Positions 42,080 through 52,889 of a stretch of DNA of 64,000 nt are shown here, one piece after another. Both the position numbers and the translations under genes were made by a program. Source of the DNA: Luzula sylvatica (taxonomy: Eukaryota; Streptophyta; Magnoliopsida; Poales; Juncaceae). The DNA is taken from NCBI GenBank assembly GCA_946800325.1, contig OX326958.1:64460366-64524365 (forward strand). The letters run 5' to 3'. The notes under the pieces are model-generated. The model was not told the DNA's origin. It did no database searches and saw only the letters and a program-made list of their open reading frames with translations. The first letter of the stretch is position 1; every line of letters starts with the position of its first letter.

Positions 42080-44034
42080 TCAAAACAAAAACTTTATTAA
42101 GACACAAATTTATTCATGAATTTTTAGTTAATTATATTTATAATGTATAATTAATTATATTCTTTATTTATCCAAGAAGAACAACCAAACAAAAATATTT
42201 ATAATTTTTTACAATTTTTTTTTTTTTTTTTTTTTTTTTTTGCAGTCTTGATTTTCAAATCCTTAATCCTAAAACTAACCAATCGTGTACTAGAAGTTAC
42301 TTTGCATGATTGCATCCAAGTCCTGACTAAAATAAGACGGGTTGCCAAAAAAATTATATTCGAATTACCCAGAAAACTCCGGCTTTTATATATAATTTCT
42401 AAATTTAAAGTTTTGCAAGGGTAATTCTGAAATTATTTCTAGAACCCTAACCCTAGAATACCTCATATATATAAGGCTCACCGACTCATCCTTAAATTCA
42501 TCGCTAATGTAGCCGTCAAGGCACGTATCCTAGTCGTCTCTCGATTTCTCGGTTAATTCTTACGTAATTGACTAGAAATCGCCGTCAAGCGGCGCCGAGT
42601 TTCCGATCAGATCCTCGTTTTTCTGCAGTGATCCGATTTTGCCAAGATCCGATACATCTCAATCTCATTCTACTCTTCTTTTCTCCATTTCTATAATTCA
42701 AAACTATCGATTTGTAGGTTTTACATGAAAATTTATTCCTTTTTGTTTTATTTTTGATGGAATTGCTGGTGATGTAGTGCTGAGAATTGAATTGATTGTT
42801 TCTTTGCACGTCCCATAACCAGCAATATTCATTCCATCTCGCAACCAATGCTTGACGGATAATATTGGATTTCAATTTTATCCATTATTATCCATGCCCT
42901 GGTTGTGACAATTTCAGTTTGTTTCTTGGATTTTATTTTATTTTATTGGGTATTTGTGCAAAATTACATCTTTATTTAACCAAACATAAGTCAGGTGAAT
43001 TCCTTGTTCCTTGTAATCAAGGATGGATTTCCACAGTTACATGTTTGGGATATTAATCATGGTGCCTTCGTTACATGCGTTATCTTTTTCCATGATTACT
43101 CCTGTACATCAGGGCTTCACATTTTATAATTCAATTACTAGAATTGAAATCAAAGGATCAATTTGTGTATAATTGCAAGTTAAAAATTCAAATTTATTAA
43201 TCTTGGACTATAATTGGCATGGTGGAAATGATTTTCAATTTGATTAATTTTATATTGATGTGTTTAATTGTTTTCTGATTCCTTTAGGTATGATCAAATT
43301 TTAGATTTCTAATGGCATGGTTGCTCCAAATAAGATCAGTTTGATTAATTAATTCAAATCAGATTCAAACAAAATTTAAGTTTGAACTGATTTATCATTT
43401 ATTTTTGGTTATTTATTTTTAATTAAAGCTCAATCAAATCATTCACGCTTGAATTTGATTCTTTTAATTTGATTGATTTGCATCATTTCACGACTGATGA
43501 TTATGATACGGTGTTGTAAGTTATTTTATTTATGAATTTGTTTGATATAAATTTATTGGTAAATATTAATCTTGTGAAATAAAATATATTATGTATGTAT
43601 TTATTGTCACAATTCAAGAGTTTGGTCATTAATTAATGCATGTAGTTATTTGACTAAATCAAATTGAATTTTGAACAAAATTATTATTATGCATGTAATT
43701 ATTTACACGTAGTCCATATTTTTCAAGCGTAATTTTTTTATATTAATTAGTAGAATGAACCAAATTATTATGCTTGAATCGTAATAACAAAAAATGAATG
43801 AAGTATTGAAGTTACGTCTAACAGTGATTTCTCTAGAGCAAACATAAGGTTGCCATAAGCACTAGAGAAGCTTACGCAACTCTAAATTTAAGCATTGTTG
43901 AGTAGTTTCAGATAATATAAACTTATGACTAGAAGACGTAATACCAAATCCTACAAATGTGTATCAATTTTTGTTGAAGAATACAAAATAAAATAAATAA
44001 AAGACGTAAATATTAATGTTTCCTAATTTTCAGT
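42076..44034. other. AT-rich spacer
   Basis: A poly(T) run is at about 42218-42241. A GC-moderate stretch at 42480-42610 resembles a 5' leader but opens no gene I can support. Nothing else is seen. Confidence 0.4.
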
Positions 44035-44042
44035 TTCACCGT

Positions 44043-44700
44043 TAGGACTGCAACTTTAAGCTCGTGGCTCGCTCGAGCTCGACTCGATAATAGTTCGATA
44101 ATAGCTCGTTCGATATTAACTCGAAATTAAACGAGCCGAGCCGAGCTAGTTCGAACGCTTATTTAACCGAGCTTGAGTCAGACTCAACTCGCTCGTATTA
44201 AGCTCGAAAAGAATTCGAGCTCGATTTAAAAAATTAAATATGTTTATCATAATTAATTCATATTATATATATTATTATAATTATAAAATTTTATAAAAAA
44301 AAACTTTATCTCTTTAATAATTCCAAGTTAAGTTACAACTTAGGTCCTAAAAAAAATTAACTAAGGGAAACAAATTAATAATTCCAAGTCAAAATCCTAT
44401 TTTTGTGTGTTTTGTGTTGTATGTTTGATTTATTATTGTTATGTTTTAAGATATTCTTGTTTTTAAAATATTTTTTGTTTATTCGCAGTTGTTACAATTT
44501 TTTAATTAAAATTCAAGTTGTTTTTTTAATTGAGCTACTGTTGAGCCGAGTCGAGCTAGCTCGAATTAGAACGAGCTGAACTTGAACTTGATTTTTTAGC
44601 TCGAACCATAATTCTAAACGAGCCGAGCCAGCTCGAGTAAATTCCGAGTCGAGCTTGAGCTTGGCACAGCTCGCCCGAGCTCGGCTCGTTTGCAGCCTTA
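44043..44700. mobile_element. Non-autonomous hAT element rich in GAGCTCG motifs
   Basis: A perfect 8-bp direct repeat TTCACCGT (44035-44042 and 44701-44708), the hAT target size, flanks a 658-bp element. The ends are TAGGACTGCAA and TTGCAGCCTTA. Both subterminal regions are packed with GAGCTCG/CGAGCC/GCTCGAG motifs (44065-44225 and 44530-44690) around an AT-rich core. No transposase. Confidence 0.85.
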
Positions 44701-44770
44701 TTCACCGTCAATGCTTTCCTAAAGCGTCGAGTTTTGTTTATCACGAACGCTCGAGTTCCCGCGTAACTAA

Positions 44771-45251
44771 AGGCCGTTTGATTAGCGGGATTGTGATGGA
44801 AAAGACATTGTTTTCCCGGATACGGATTCTTTTCCTTTGTTTGATGTGATTATTTCTCATGGATATTGAATTCTTGGTCTCACCAAATTGTCTTTTGTTG
44901 TCCCATTTTGATGTCTCTCAAAAAAATATGGGAAAGCAAATTCTCTCATGTTCTCTCTCATTTCACTTGTATTATTAATAACTGATTAGTGTTAATTAAG
45001 TCATATAAAAAACTAATCATTATTGTAGTAAAGGTAATAATATAATATCTTAATAATATATTTTTTATAATAATAATTATTATTATTACAATAATAATAA
45101 TGATAATAATAATAAAATTAATAATTGTTATAATAATAATAATAAAATAAAAAATTACTATAATAATGATAAATAATATTATTATTATTATTATAAAAAT
45201 ATAAATAATAATTACTATTATAATGATGATAAAAAAATAATAATAATTACT

Positions 45252-45337
<86 letters not shown>

Positions 45338-45487
45338 ATACAATTAATAATGATTATAATAATGATAATAAAAATAATAATAATACTAATTACTATAATA
45401 ATAATTATTATAATAATAATAATTATTATTATTATTATTTGCTAGGTTATTATTATAATAATAATAATACTAATTACTATAATAATA

Positions 45488-45529
<42 letters not shown>

Positions 45530-45535
45530 TGCTAG

Positions 45536-45571
<36 letters not shown>

Positions 45572-45742
45572 GTAATTAGTATTATTATTATAATACTAAT
45601 TACTATAATAATAAAATCTTTCATTTTCTTGCATGCCAAACAAGATATAAGCAAAGTCATTTCTCGTGACTTCTCATTCTAGGACAATGGAATGAATGAT
45701 AGACTTGTCTTTCTATCAAATTATAACAAACCAAACAGCCCC
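44771..45742. mobile_element. PIF/Tourist-like MITE swollen by an AAT microsatellite
   Basis: The left end AGGCCGTTTGATTAGC and the complement of the right end (GGGGCTGTTTGGTTTG) form an imperfect TIR. The 3-bp repeat TAA flanks it (44768-44770 and 45743-45745). The middle (about 45050-45610) is almost all ATT/AAT trinucleotide repeat with GCTAGGTT punctuation. Confidence 0.6.
45050..45610. repeat. Long AAT/ATT trinucleotide repeat
   Basis: Long ATT runs (about 45268-45335, 45488-45530, 45538-45570) and interspersed AAT runs in the opposite sense allow hairpins. The segment TTTGCTAGGTTATTATTA occurs twice. Confidence 0.9.
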
Positions 45743-45745
45743 TAA

Positions 45746-46533
45746 ATTTCTTACATAATGTCTTTATAGACTTTATAGATTTTGTGGTGTTCTCAAATAG
45801 CAGGTCCAGCCCATGTCAACATTGACAAGTAGAAAGACCATCATCTTGAGGTCCCAATTTTTTTTAAAAAGAATTACTAGATATTAAGAAAAATAGCCTG
45901 GCCGGCCCAAAAGATGTCAAGACTCGAGAGAGATGGAGAAACGAAAATGAGAATTGGAGAGAGAGCTGATGAGGGATGTCCCTCCTTGCTGGTCCCCGTA
46001 CCAGTCGGTGAGAGAGCTGAAGGTTGTGGTCCATGTCACTCCAATCGCCACTCCTTGAGAATGAAGAGAGATTTGATCCCAACATTATGCTTTTTTTTTG
46101 TAATTATATCGTAACAAGCGAATTGATTGATTTGTTGTGCGGGACCTTTTGATGTAAGATTTGGGAGGATTTTGAAAAATATATGTTTCTCACATATTTT
46201 GTTTGATGCTGAAAACAAATTGTAAACTTGATTGATTTAGATATTTATTTTAATGATTAACTGAGATAATTATAATAATTTTTCATATCGCAACTCTAAC
46301 ATATCGCAACTGTTTGAAAATTAAGTGTTTCTCACGTATTGGGACCTTTAGATATTGTGCGGAACCTTTAGATATTTATTTTGAATAATAATTTTTCATA
46401 TTGTGCGGGACCTTTAGATATTTATTTTAATGATTAACTGATATTTATTATGCTATTTTGTTTCTCACGTATTAACTGTTTGAAAATTAAGTACATGAGA
46501 TAATTATAATAATTTTTCATATCGCAACTAACA

Positions 46534-46569
<36 letters not shown>

Positions 46570-47845
46570 TAATACTAATACTAATACTAATACTAAATAA
46601 TTTAATTATTAAATTATAATATGCATTAGTCTATAACTATGATTAATTATTTGACATATATTAATTAATATATAAATAATATTATACATGTAATATAAAA
46701 ATATACTCATATCTTATAGTGACAAATTTTGTGTTTTCTTGTCATTTTTGCAAGACAACATTTGAGGACAAATGATAAGAGGACATGAAAGCAAGAATTG
46801 ACATTCTTACTTTGTCTTTCAAATCAAATAATTACAAATATCCTTTGTTGTGAGAAATGAATCAAATTCTTTCACTTTCACATGTAATCTCACACATCAA
46901 ACAAGCTTGTAATGTAATGCTCTTTATATTTCTTCAAAAAAAAATGCTCTTTGTATAAGTTTTCTAAATCAGCACACGGTCAAATCATTGAACACATTCT
47001 AATCATCTTGCCAAAACATTAGATTTATTCCTTTATATTTATAGTCAATCCCCCGAAAGTACAAATTGTCGGAATGGATTTTTTAGGATATTATCCGTCC
47101 CATTCAAATCGGGTATTCGCGAGTTCGGATTTTATTCGTCCCATTGACAATCCTAACCACAATTGAGGTTAAAAAAAGTGAACATTAGCCTTATGAGCCT
47201 AATTGAAATAGTATAGCCTAGAGCAATCCGGATGAAATGAAATTTTTGAAGATCACGTGTGTGCGATTTTGATAGGGTACGTTCGGGCTCCTATCAAATT
47301 TTCCCTCTTGCTATTATTGTTTCACTAACATATGTTTGCAGTTCACATTGCTAATTGAATCACAGTAGTAAATGTCGATAGATATTGGGGAGTGAATCAA
47401 AGGCGTCTCTTTTCCCAGGTTTTTCAGGCTTTTCACGGTTTTCTCATGGCATGACTATGCTTTTATTAGGATTGCTTAACCTCTGCCAACGTCAAAAGGT
47501 TCGTCACGATCGGACGACAATTCTCAATATGAACATATAAATATATAATGATGTATAGGCTAATGAATTACTATTTACTTGCGTTTGGTTCACACGGACT
47601 TGGGTGTAGACATGAGTTAACCACGCTTACACTAAATCACATAACGAAGGTCCTCGCCGTGCGTCCCTGGCTCGTCTCTTTCTCGATCCAAACGTTTGGC
47701 TCCTTTGACATTGGGTCAAATCTGTCTAGGCATCGTCCCTTCTCTTGATCCACTTTAGTTACAGTTCAATAGTGGATATTGAGGGTCAAGTAAGGATTTG
47801 TGTTGAGAAGAGGGTAGAATATATGTTATATCAAAAAGACAGAAT
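45746..47845. other. Spacer with locally shuffled duplications
   Basis: Between 46130 and 46540 the phrases GTGCGGGACCTTTAGATATT, GAGATAATTATAATAATTTT, CTGTTTGAAAATTAAGT and TTTCTCACGTATT each occur two or more times in changed order. An ATT repeat and ACTAAT repeats follow (46535-46600). CCGTCCCATTCAAATCGGGT with neighbours (47095-47150) looks like an old TE end. No genes seen. Confidence 0.4.
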
Positions 47846-47861
47846 AACTAACTAACGACTT

Positions 47862-48861
47862 GGGGGACCGGCAGGATAAGATGGTTAGAGGGGACCGGCA
47901 GGATACCAATCTGGGATGCAAATTGGGGGAGGGGTATCACAAGATATATAATGCCAAGCTTGAAATCTTACTGTACAAGCGAGGATTTACAATTGCGAGA
48001 TTTATTCGAACCCGAGGCCAGGCAACTATGGTTTCGAACGGATATTTCAGAAACGGCGGAACAACAGTGGGAGGAATTGCAGTCCAATTTACCGACCTTG
48101 AGCTCAGCGCTTGATAAATTTGCATGGGTCGATGAAGGGAGTGGTTTGTTCTCCACGGCCTCGGCATATAAAGGACTGATTGCAGGAGGAAAATGTCTAG
48201 TGATATGGGCGAAAATGTGGAAACTACAAATACCGAGTAAATTAAAAACTTTTGGGTGGAAAATAGCGAAAAGAATACTGCCTACGCAGAACTTCTTAAT
48301 AAAAAGAGGCTGGTCTATGCCATCCAGATGTGTTCTATGCAAGGAAAACGAGGAGAGCTTGGGGCACATTTTGGAAGAATGTGTTTTCACTGAGCAAGCA
48401 TGGGCAATTTGGAGAGGCAGAGGGCACACGGGGGAGAGGAGGGAGTGCTACGGGATGGATTTTAATCCGCAGAATGGATCGGGGGAGGGGATGTTTCTAC
48501 TATTCGAGATATGGAAACAACGATGTGCAAGAATTTTCAGGGATACCGAGGAATCGCCGGGAATTCTGGTCACGAGGGCGGAGCTCGAGCACAGAGCATG
48601 GATGAGGACCATGCCGGTTCAGCACGGGGCAGGGGACCAGAGGGATGGCCAGGACTAGGTGGTTGTTAATCGAAACTAACGTGCTCGGAACAGTCTGTAG
48701 ATAGCGGCCCATGTAATTTTTAGGACTTGATGGGAGTGGAGTGATGAAATATGTAATAGCACAGCTTAAAAATGTACTGGGGTTTTTTTTAAGTTTATTT
48801 AATACAAAATGAGTGTGGAATAATCCACCTCATAAAAAATCAAAAAAAAAAAAAAAAAAAA
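47862..48861 (+). mobile_element. 5'-truncated L1 LINE insertion
   Basis: A 16-bp direct repeat AACTAACTAACGACTT (47846-47861 and 48862-48877) flanks a 1-kb insert ending in a long A tail. It carries only the C-terminal zf-RVT part of ORF2. At the very 5' end, GGGACCGGCAGGATA is duplicated (about 47865 and 47892), a junction oddity. Confidence 0.85.
47899..48658 (+). pseudogene. L1 ORF2 C-terminal fragment (zf-RVT)
   Basis: The in-frame translation from about 47899 shows IPIWDANWGRG, FSTASAYKGL, WAKMWKLQIPSKLKTFGWK, LPTQNFLIKRGW, CVLCKENEESLGHILEEC and AWAIWRGRG. This is the W..G.FS..SAY / P.K...F.W / C..C...E...H....C pattern of the zinc-binding region after the reverse transcriptase in plant L1 elements. 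RT and endonuclease are missing through 5' truncation, so it is a dead copy. Confidence 0.85.
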
Positions 48862-48877
48862 AACTAACTAACGACTT

Positions 48878-49501
48878 TATAGAAACGATACAACCATCCA
48901 AAGTTGTCTTTGAGAACGAGAACTTGGATCGAGATTCCAGGTTATTTGGTCAATAAAACGTTCGATTTTCCACCTAATAGTTATCCTTTGAGAAAATATA
49001 TTTGGCCCTCCAAATTCATCCCAAGTTCTTTGAAGAAGTGGCAAAAAAAAATTAGGTGAGTTAATTAACCTCTCTAATTGACTCAATTAATTATTATTAT
49101 TAAATAATATGTTGTTATCATTAAATGTTAATTGACACGTTTAATTGACACGTCAATAATTAATAATATGTTATTATTAGTACATGTTAATTAACGTATC
49201 AATTCAATTAAATGACTAATTAAATCACTAATTAAATCAATTCATAATATTAATTAATCTACTTAACTCACTCTTGCCACTTCATCAAGGATGTTTTTTT
49301 TGAGTTCGAGGGACACCATATCAAACCCCAATATATAACCCCTTTGCACTTACTTACATTTTACAGGACTAGATCATGGATCTGCAACTAAAACATAATT
49401 ATCTCTTGACTACTTTTTATTATCATGTGTATCATTAACGCTGAAAACTACTATGATATGTCTTGGCTCTTGACTCCATTATAATTAATATAGTCTAACC
49501 A
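48878..49501. other. AT-rich spacer
   Basis: No gene or repeat of note. Confidence 0.4.
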
Positions 49502-49510
49502 TACTATATA

Positions 49511-50352
49511 GGGAAATTTTTAAAAAAACCCCTAAATTTTTTCAATATTGTAAAAAACCCCCTCACTTTTGAGAAACTCCAAAAAAACCCCTAAAAACAA
49601 AATTTTCTTTCAAAAAACCCCCTATAGGTGTTAAAAGTTAACTCTTTTGGTGTTAATTTTTTTTTTGGACCAAAATACCCCTCTAGTTTTATCAAATATA
49701 TTTTTTCTAAATAATGTTTAGTATTTTTTATTTTAAAAAGTCATAAATATTTCATAATTAATTAATTATATATAAACTCGTATAATAATATATCAGTTAT
49801 ATATTTGCAAAAGCATACATCGTTTGACATATAATTTATATAATGAGTAACAAATAATAAAAATATAAATAATAACAAATTAATTTACTTTTATATGAAT
49901 GATATATCATATCATATATTTAGAATGAGATTTTTTGCATATACAAGCACTTGTTATGGGGTAAAAAAATATCGTATTTAAGTACTTTCGCCAATCTGTC
50001 AGACAAAAGGAAATTTTTTTTGCCAGACTGCTTGTTATTAAAAAAAATATTGCAGATACATGCACATGTTATTAGAAAACTAAAGGGATATTTTGGTCTA
50101 ATATTGTATTTTAAAATGGGAATATAGCAAAAATGATTTAATAAATTTGTTATGAATTTTAAAATAAAAATACTAAACATTATTTAGCAAAAATATATTT
50201 TTATAAAACTAGAGGGGTATTGTGGTCCAAAAAAAATTTAACACCAAAATAGTTAACTTTAACACCTATAGGGGGTTTTTTGAAAGAAAAGTTTGCTTTT
50301 AGGGTGTTTTTTGGAGTTTCTCAAAAGTTAGGGGTTTTTTTAAAAATTTCCC
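49511..50352. mobile_element. MULE-type MITE, 842 bp
   Basis: A perfect 9-bp direct repeat TACTATATA (49502-49510 and 50353-50361) flanks it. The TIRs start GGGAAATTTTTAAAAAAACC and stay recognisable for about 230 bp, including ACCCCCTATAGGTGTTAAAA and ACCAAAATACCCCTCTAG. AT-rich centre, no coding capacity. Confidence 0.85.
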
Positions 50353-50361
50353 TACTATATA

Positions 50362-50829
50362 TATTTATTTGTATATTATTGCGTATGGGACCACTACAGA
50401 AGTGCCTCGCGGGTAGAGTTGACATTTCCTCATAACATGTTACCCATTTTAACGTGGAAGCGCAATTTCACGTATACCCATATAAAATAATATAATTTCA
50501 CATGTATCCTCCTTACATGTGAAATTGTTAATTATGGTGTTTCTGAGTTTTACCCTACCAACATCTATATTACCGATTAACACTTAATTAACATGATAAT
50601 TAACAAAAATATCCTCCATTAATAATTAATTGATATATAATTAAAATATGTATGAATTAACAATTCTTAATCAATATCAATTAACTGTTAATGAATTTTT
50701 TTATTAATTGGTGATATAAACGATGTTGGAGAAAATTTGAAAGGCATTGGTATAATTATCTTTATAAAAATACTTATAAATATTTTTTTAGTATTCCAGG
50801 TTATTAGCGTCCCCTCTTGATCCTAATCT

Positions 50830-50870
<41 letters not shown>

Positions 50871-50872
50871 AA
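50362..50872. other. Upstream region of the glycosyltransferase gene
   Basis: GCGCAATTTCACGTATACCC (near 50460) resembles the end of the MULE at 56037 but has no partner. A (CT)n tract at about 50831-50868 lies in the presumed 5' leader and stops just before the ATG. Confidence 0.5.
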
Positions 50873-52257
50873 ATGGGTGTAGGGGGAGGAAAGCCTCCTG
50901 GCATGTTGGGCTCATTCTTTGCAGGGGCCGCGGCAACTGCAACAATTTTTCTGATGATATTTTGCCGATCCTCAAACTTCGATAGTTCGATTAAAAACTC
51001 TCTTTTTCGCTATGAAAATGGGACGACACGCCAAGAGGTAAATTAGTGTCACATTCGTATGATATTTCCTTAATTAACATGCTAATTAATTCATTAATCA
51101 GGCAATGTTTGAAGATTTGGCACCGATATTAAAGCAAGTTGCTTCGTACGATAATACGATCATAATGACAAAAGTGAATTGGGCATGGGCTAAACCAGAC
51201 TCGCTTCTCGATCTTTTCCTCAACTCCTTCAAAACCGGAGAGAACATCTCTCACTTGTTGAACAATCTCTTGATCGTGGCCTTAGATTCGAGGGCCTTTG
51301 AGCAATGCAAGTTAGTGCATCCTCATTGTTATCGACAAAAGCTCAATGCGAATTTAACCGCACCGCAAAAGTTTATGAGTGAAGGTTATCTCGAGGTGGT
51401 TTGGAGCAAAATCAGGATTCAACAATATATTCTTGAGCAGGGTTATAATGTTCTTTACACAGTAAGCTAGTTTTTTTTAGGTTTGAAGGAGGCAATTTCA
51501 TTCATACCCCTACAAAATCTCAAAATGCCACTTATATCTTGTAAATACGAAGTAAAGAAATGGTAATTTTAATTCAAATCAAATCTCACAATATTTAGGG
51601 ATCTTCGTGATATTCCTTATTTCACAGGGGTATAAATGATATTTTGAGAAATTGCCCATTGCAATTACTTGAATCTTTTTTTCTTTAGATAGTAATTATA
51701 AATTTTTTTATGATAATTCATAATAGTAATACTGCAAAATATTTCACTAGGATGTGGACATATTGTGGTTCAGGAATCCATTTCGGCACATAACAGTATA
51801 CGCTGACATGATGACGGCTTGCGACGAGTTCAACGGAAACCCAAACGACATCACCAATTATCCAAACACTGGATTATTTTACATTAAATCTAGTAACAAA
51901 ACCGTCTCAATGATGAAATATTGGCTCAATGCGAGGAATCGATATAATCCACCAGACCAAGAACAAAATATATTCATTAACATCAAGCAACAACTCGTAG
52001 ATTTCTTGCAAGTAAATATACAGTTTCTAAATACAAAATTTGTAGGGACATTTTGCCAATTTAGTAAGGATATGAATGAGATTTGCACTATGCATGCAAA
52101 TTGTTGTGTTAATGGTCTTGAGGCTAAGATTGAAGATTTGAGAGGTTTGGTGGAATCTTGGAAGAATTACACAATGCTATCAAGAGAAGATAGGAATGAA
52201 GGAATTGGTCAATGGAGAAAACCAAACAAATGCAAAACTTTTAGGGATCTTAATTAG
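50873..52257 (+). CDS. Nucleotide-diphospho-sugar transferase (GT77-like, PF03407 family)
   Basis: Model: join(50873..51037, 51102..51461, 51751..52257), 343 residues, GT-AG introns in phase. It is most like the plant 'At4g15970-like' glycosyltransferases. The N-terminus has one hydrophobic stretch (residues about 11-30, SFFAGAAATATIFLMIF) with a short cytosolic tail, fitting a type II Golgi protein. Conserved blocks: NTIIMTKVNWAWAKP, LLIVALDSRAFEQC, EVVWSKIRIQQYILEQGYNV, the DxD sugar-nucleotide site in DVDILWFRNPF (residues 176-186), NTGLFYIKSSNKTV and DQEQNIFINIK. The family transfers sugars, possibly arabinose to wall glycoproteins; donor and acceptor are not known here. A MITE-like insert lies in intron 2. 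Confidence 0.85.
51491..51656. mobile_element. MITE-like inverted repeat in intron 2
   Basis: The ends GGCAATTTCATTCATACCCC and AGGGGTATAAATGATATTTT...GAAATTGCC are inverted and resemble the ends of the MULE at 56037-56523. No target duplication is visible. It does not disturb the splice sites. Confidence 0.5.
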
Positions 52258-52889
52258 CAATTGTTGTTGGTATTTTCCTTGTAGTAATTTGGAATTTGGA
52301 TCGATATTGACAATTATGTTGTTTTATTTCTTTTTATTTACCAACCTTTTGATCCGAGGAACATATGATTTAAAAGGGGAATTGGGTTTTCATTTGAGTT
52401 TGAAATTTTTTTGGGAGCTAGAATGTTTGAAAATGGACAATTTTCAATATATTTCTTCAAATATTCAAAATATCATATTTGTACTTCCAAAACTCAACTC
52501 CTTAGCATGGAATAGTTACCTAGAAAAAAATATGTTCGAACAATTATATTTCTATTTATTAATTTTACTAAAACTTGACAGGTTATATCATGATTATTTA
52601 CTCTTCAGACAGTAGTAAGTTAACTGTCTGAAAAATAAATTTAATATTTACAGTTTTAAAGGATAAACTTGATATTTTAACTTTTTTTAAGGATATAAGC
52701 GGAAAATTTACACCAGTACAACTCGGTTACGGATCCGCACTATCCAATGACCGAATCCGCTCCATTTACAAATTACAATCCATTAATTCTACGTTGTCCC
52801 ATCCCGAAGAAAAGAAAATTCATTTCATCACTCAGACCGCCACCACCAGATTCATTGTCGCTTCATCTTCTTCTTCTTCTTCTTTGCTG
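52258..52889. other. Spacer between two + strand genes
   Basis: 3' flank of the glycosyltransferase and 5' leader of the next gene. A CTTCTTCTTCTTCTTC stretch precedes the next ATG. An open frame at 52196-52615 overlaps the previous exon in another register and is not a gene. Confidence 0.5.

Noticed and set aside
41870..42200. Possible MITE around the TA tract (TTGTTTATATGTTC / AACAACCAAACAA)
   Set aside because: The ends match too weakly and no target duplication was found.
52196..52615. 139-codon frame downstream of the glycosyltransferase
   Set aside because: It overlaps the last exon in another register and runs through AT-rich 3' flank.
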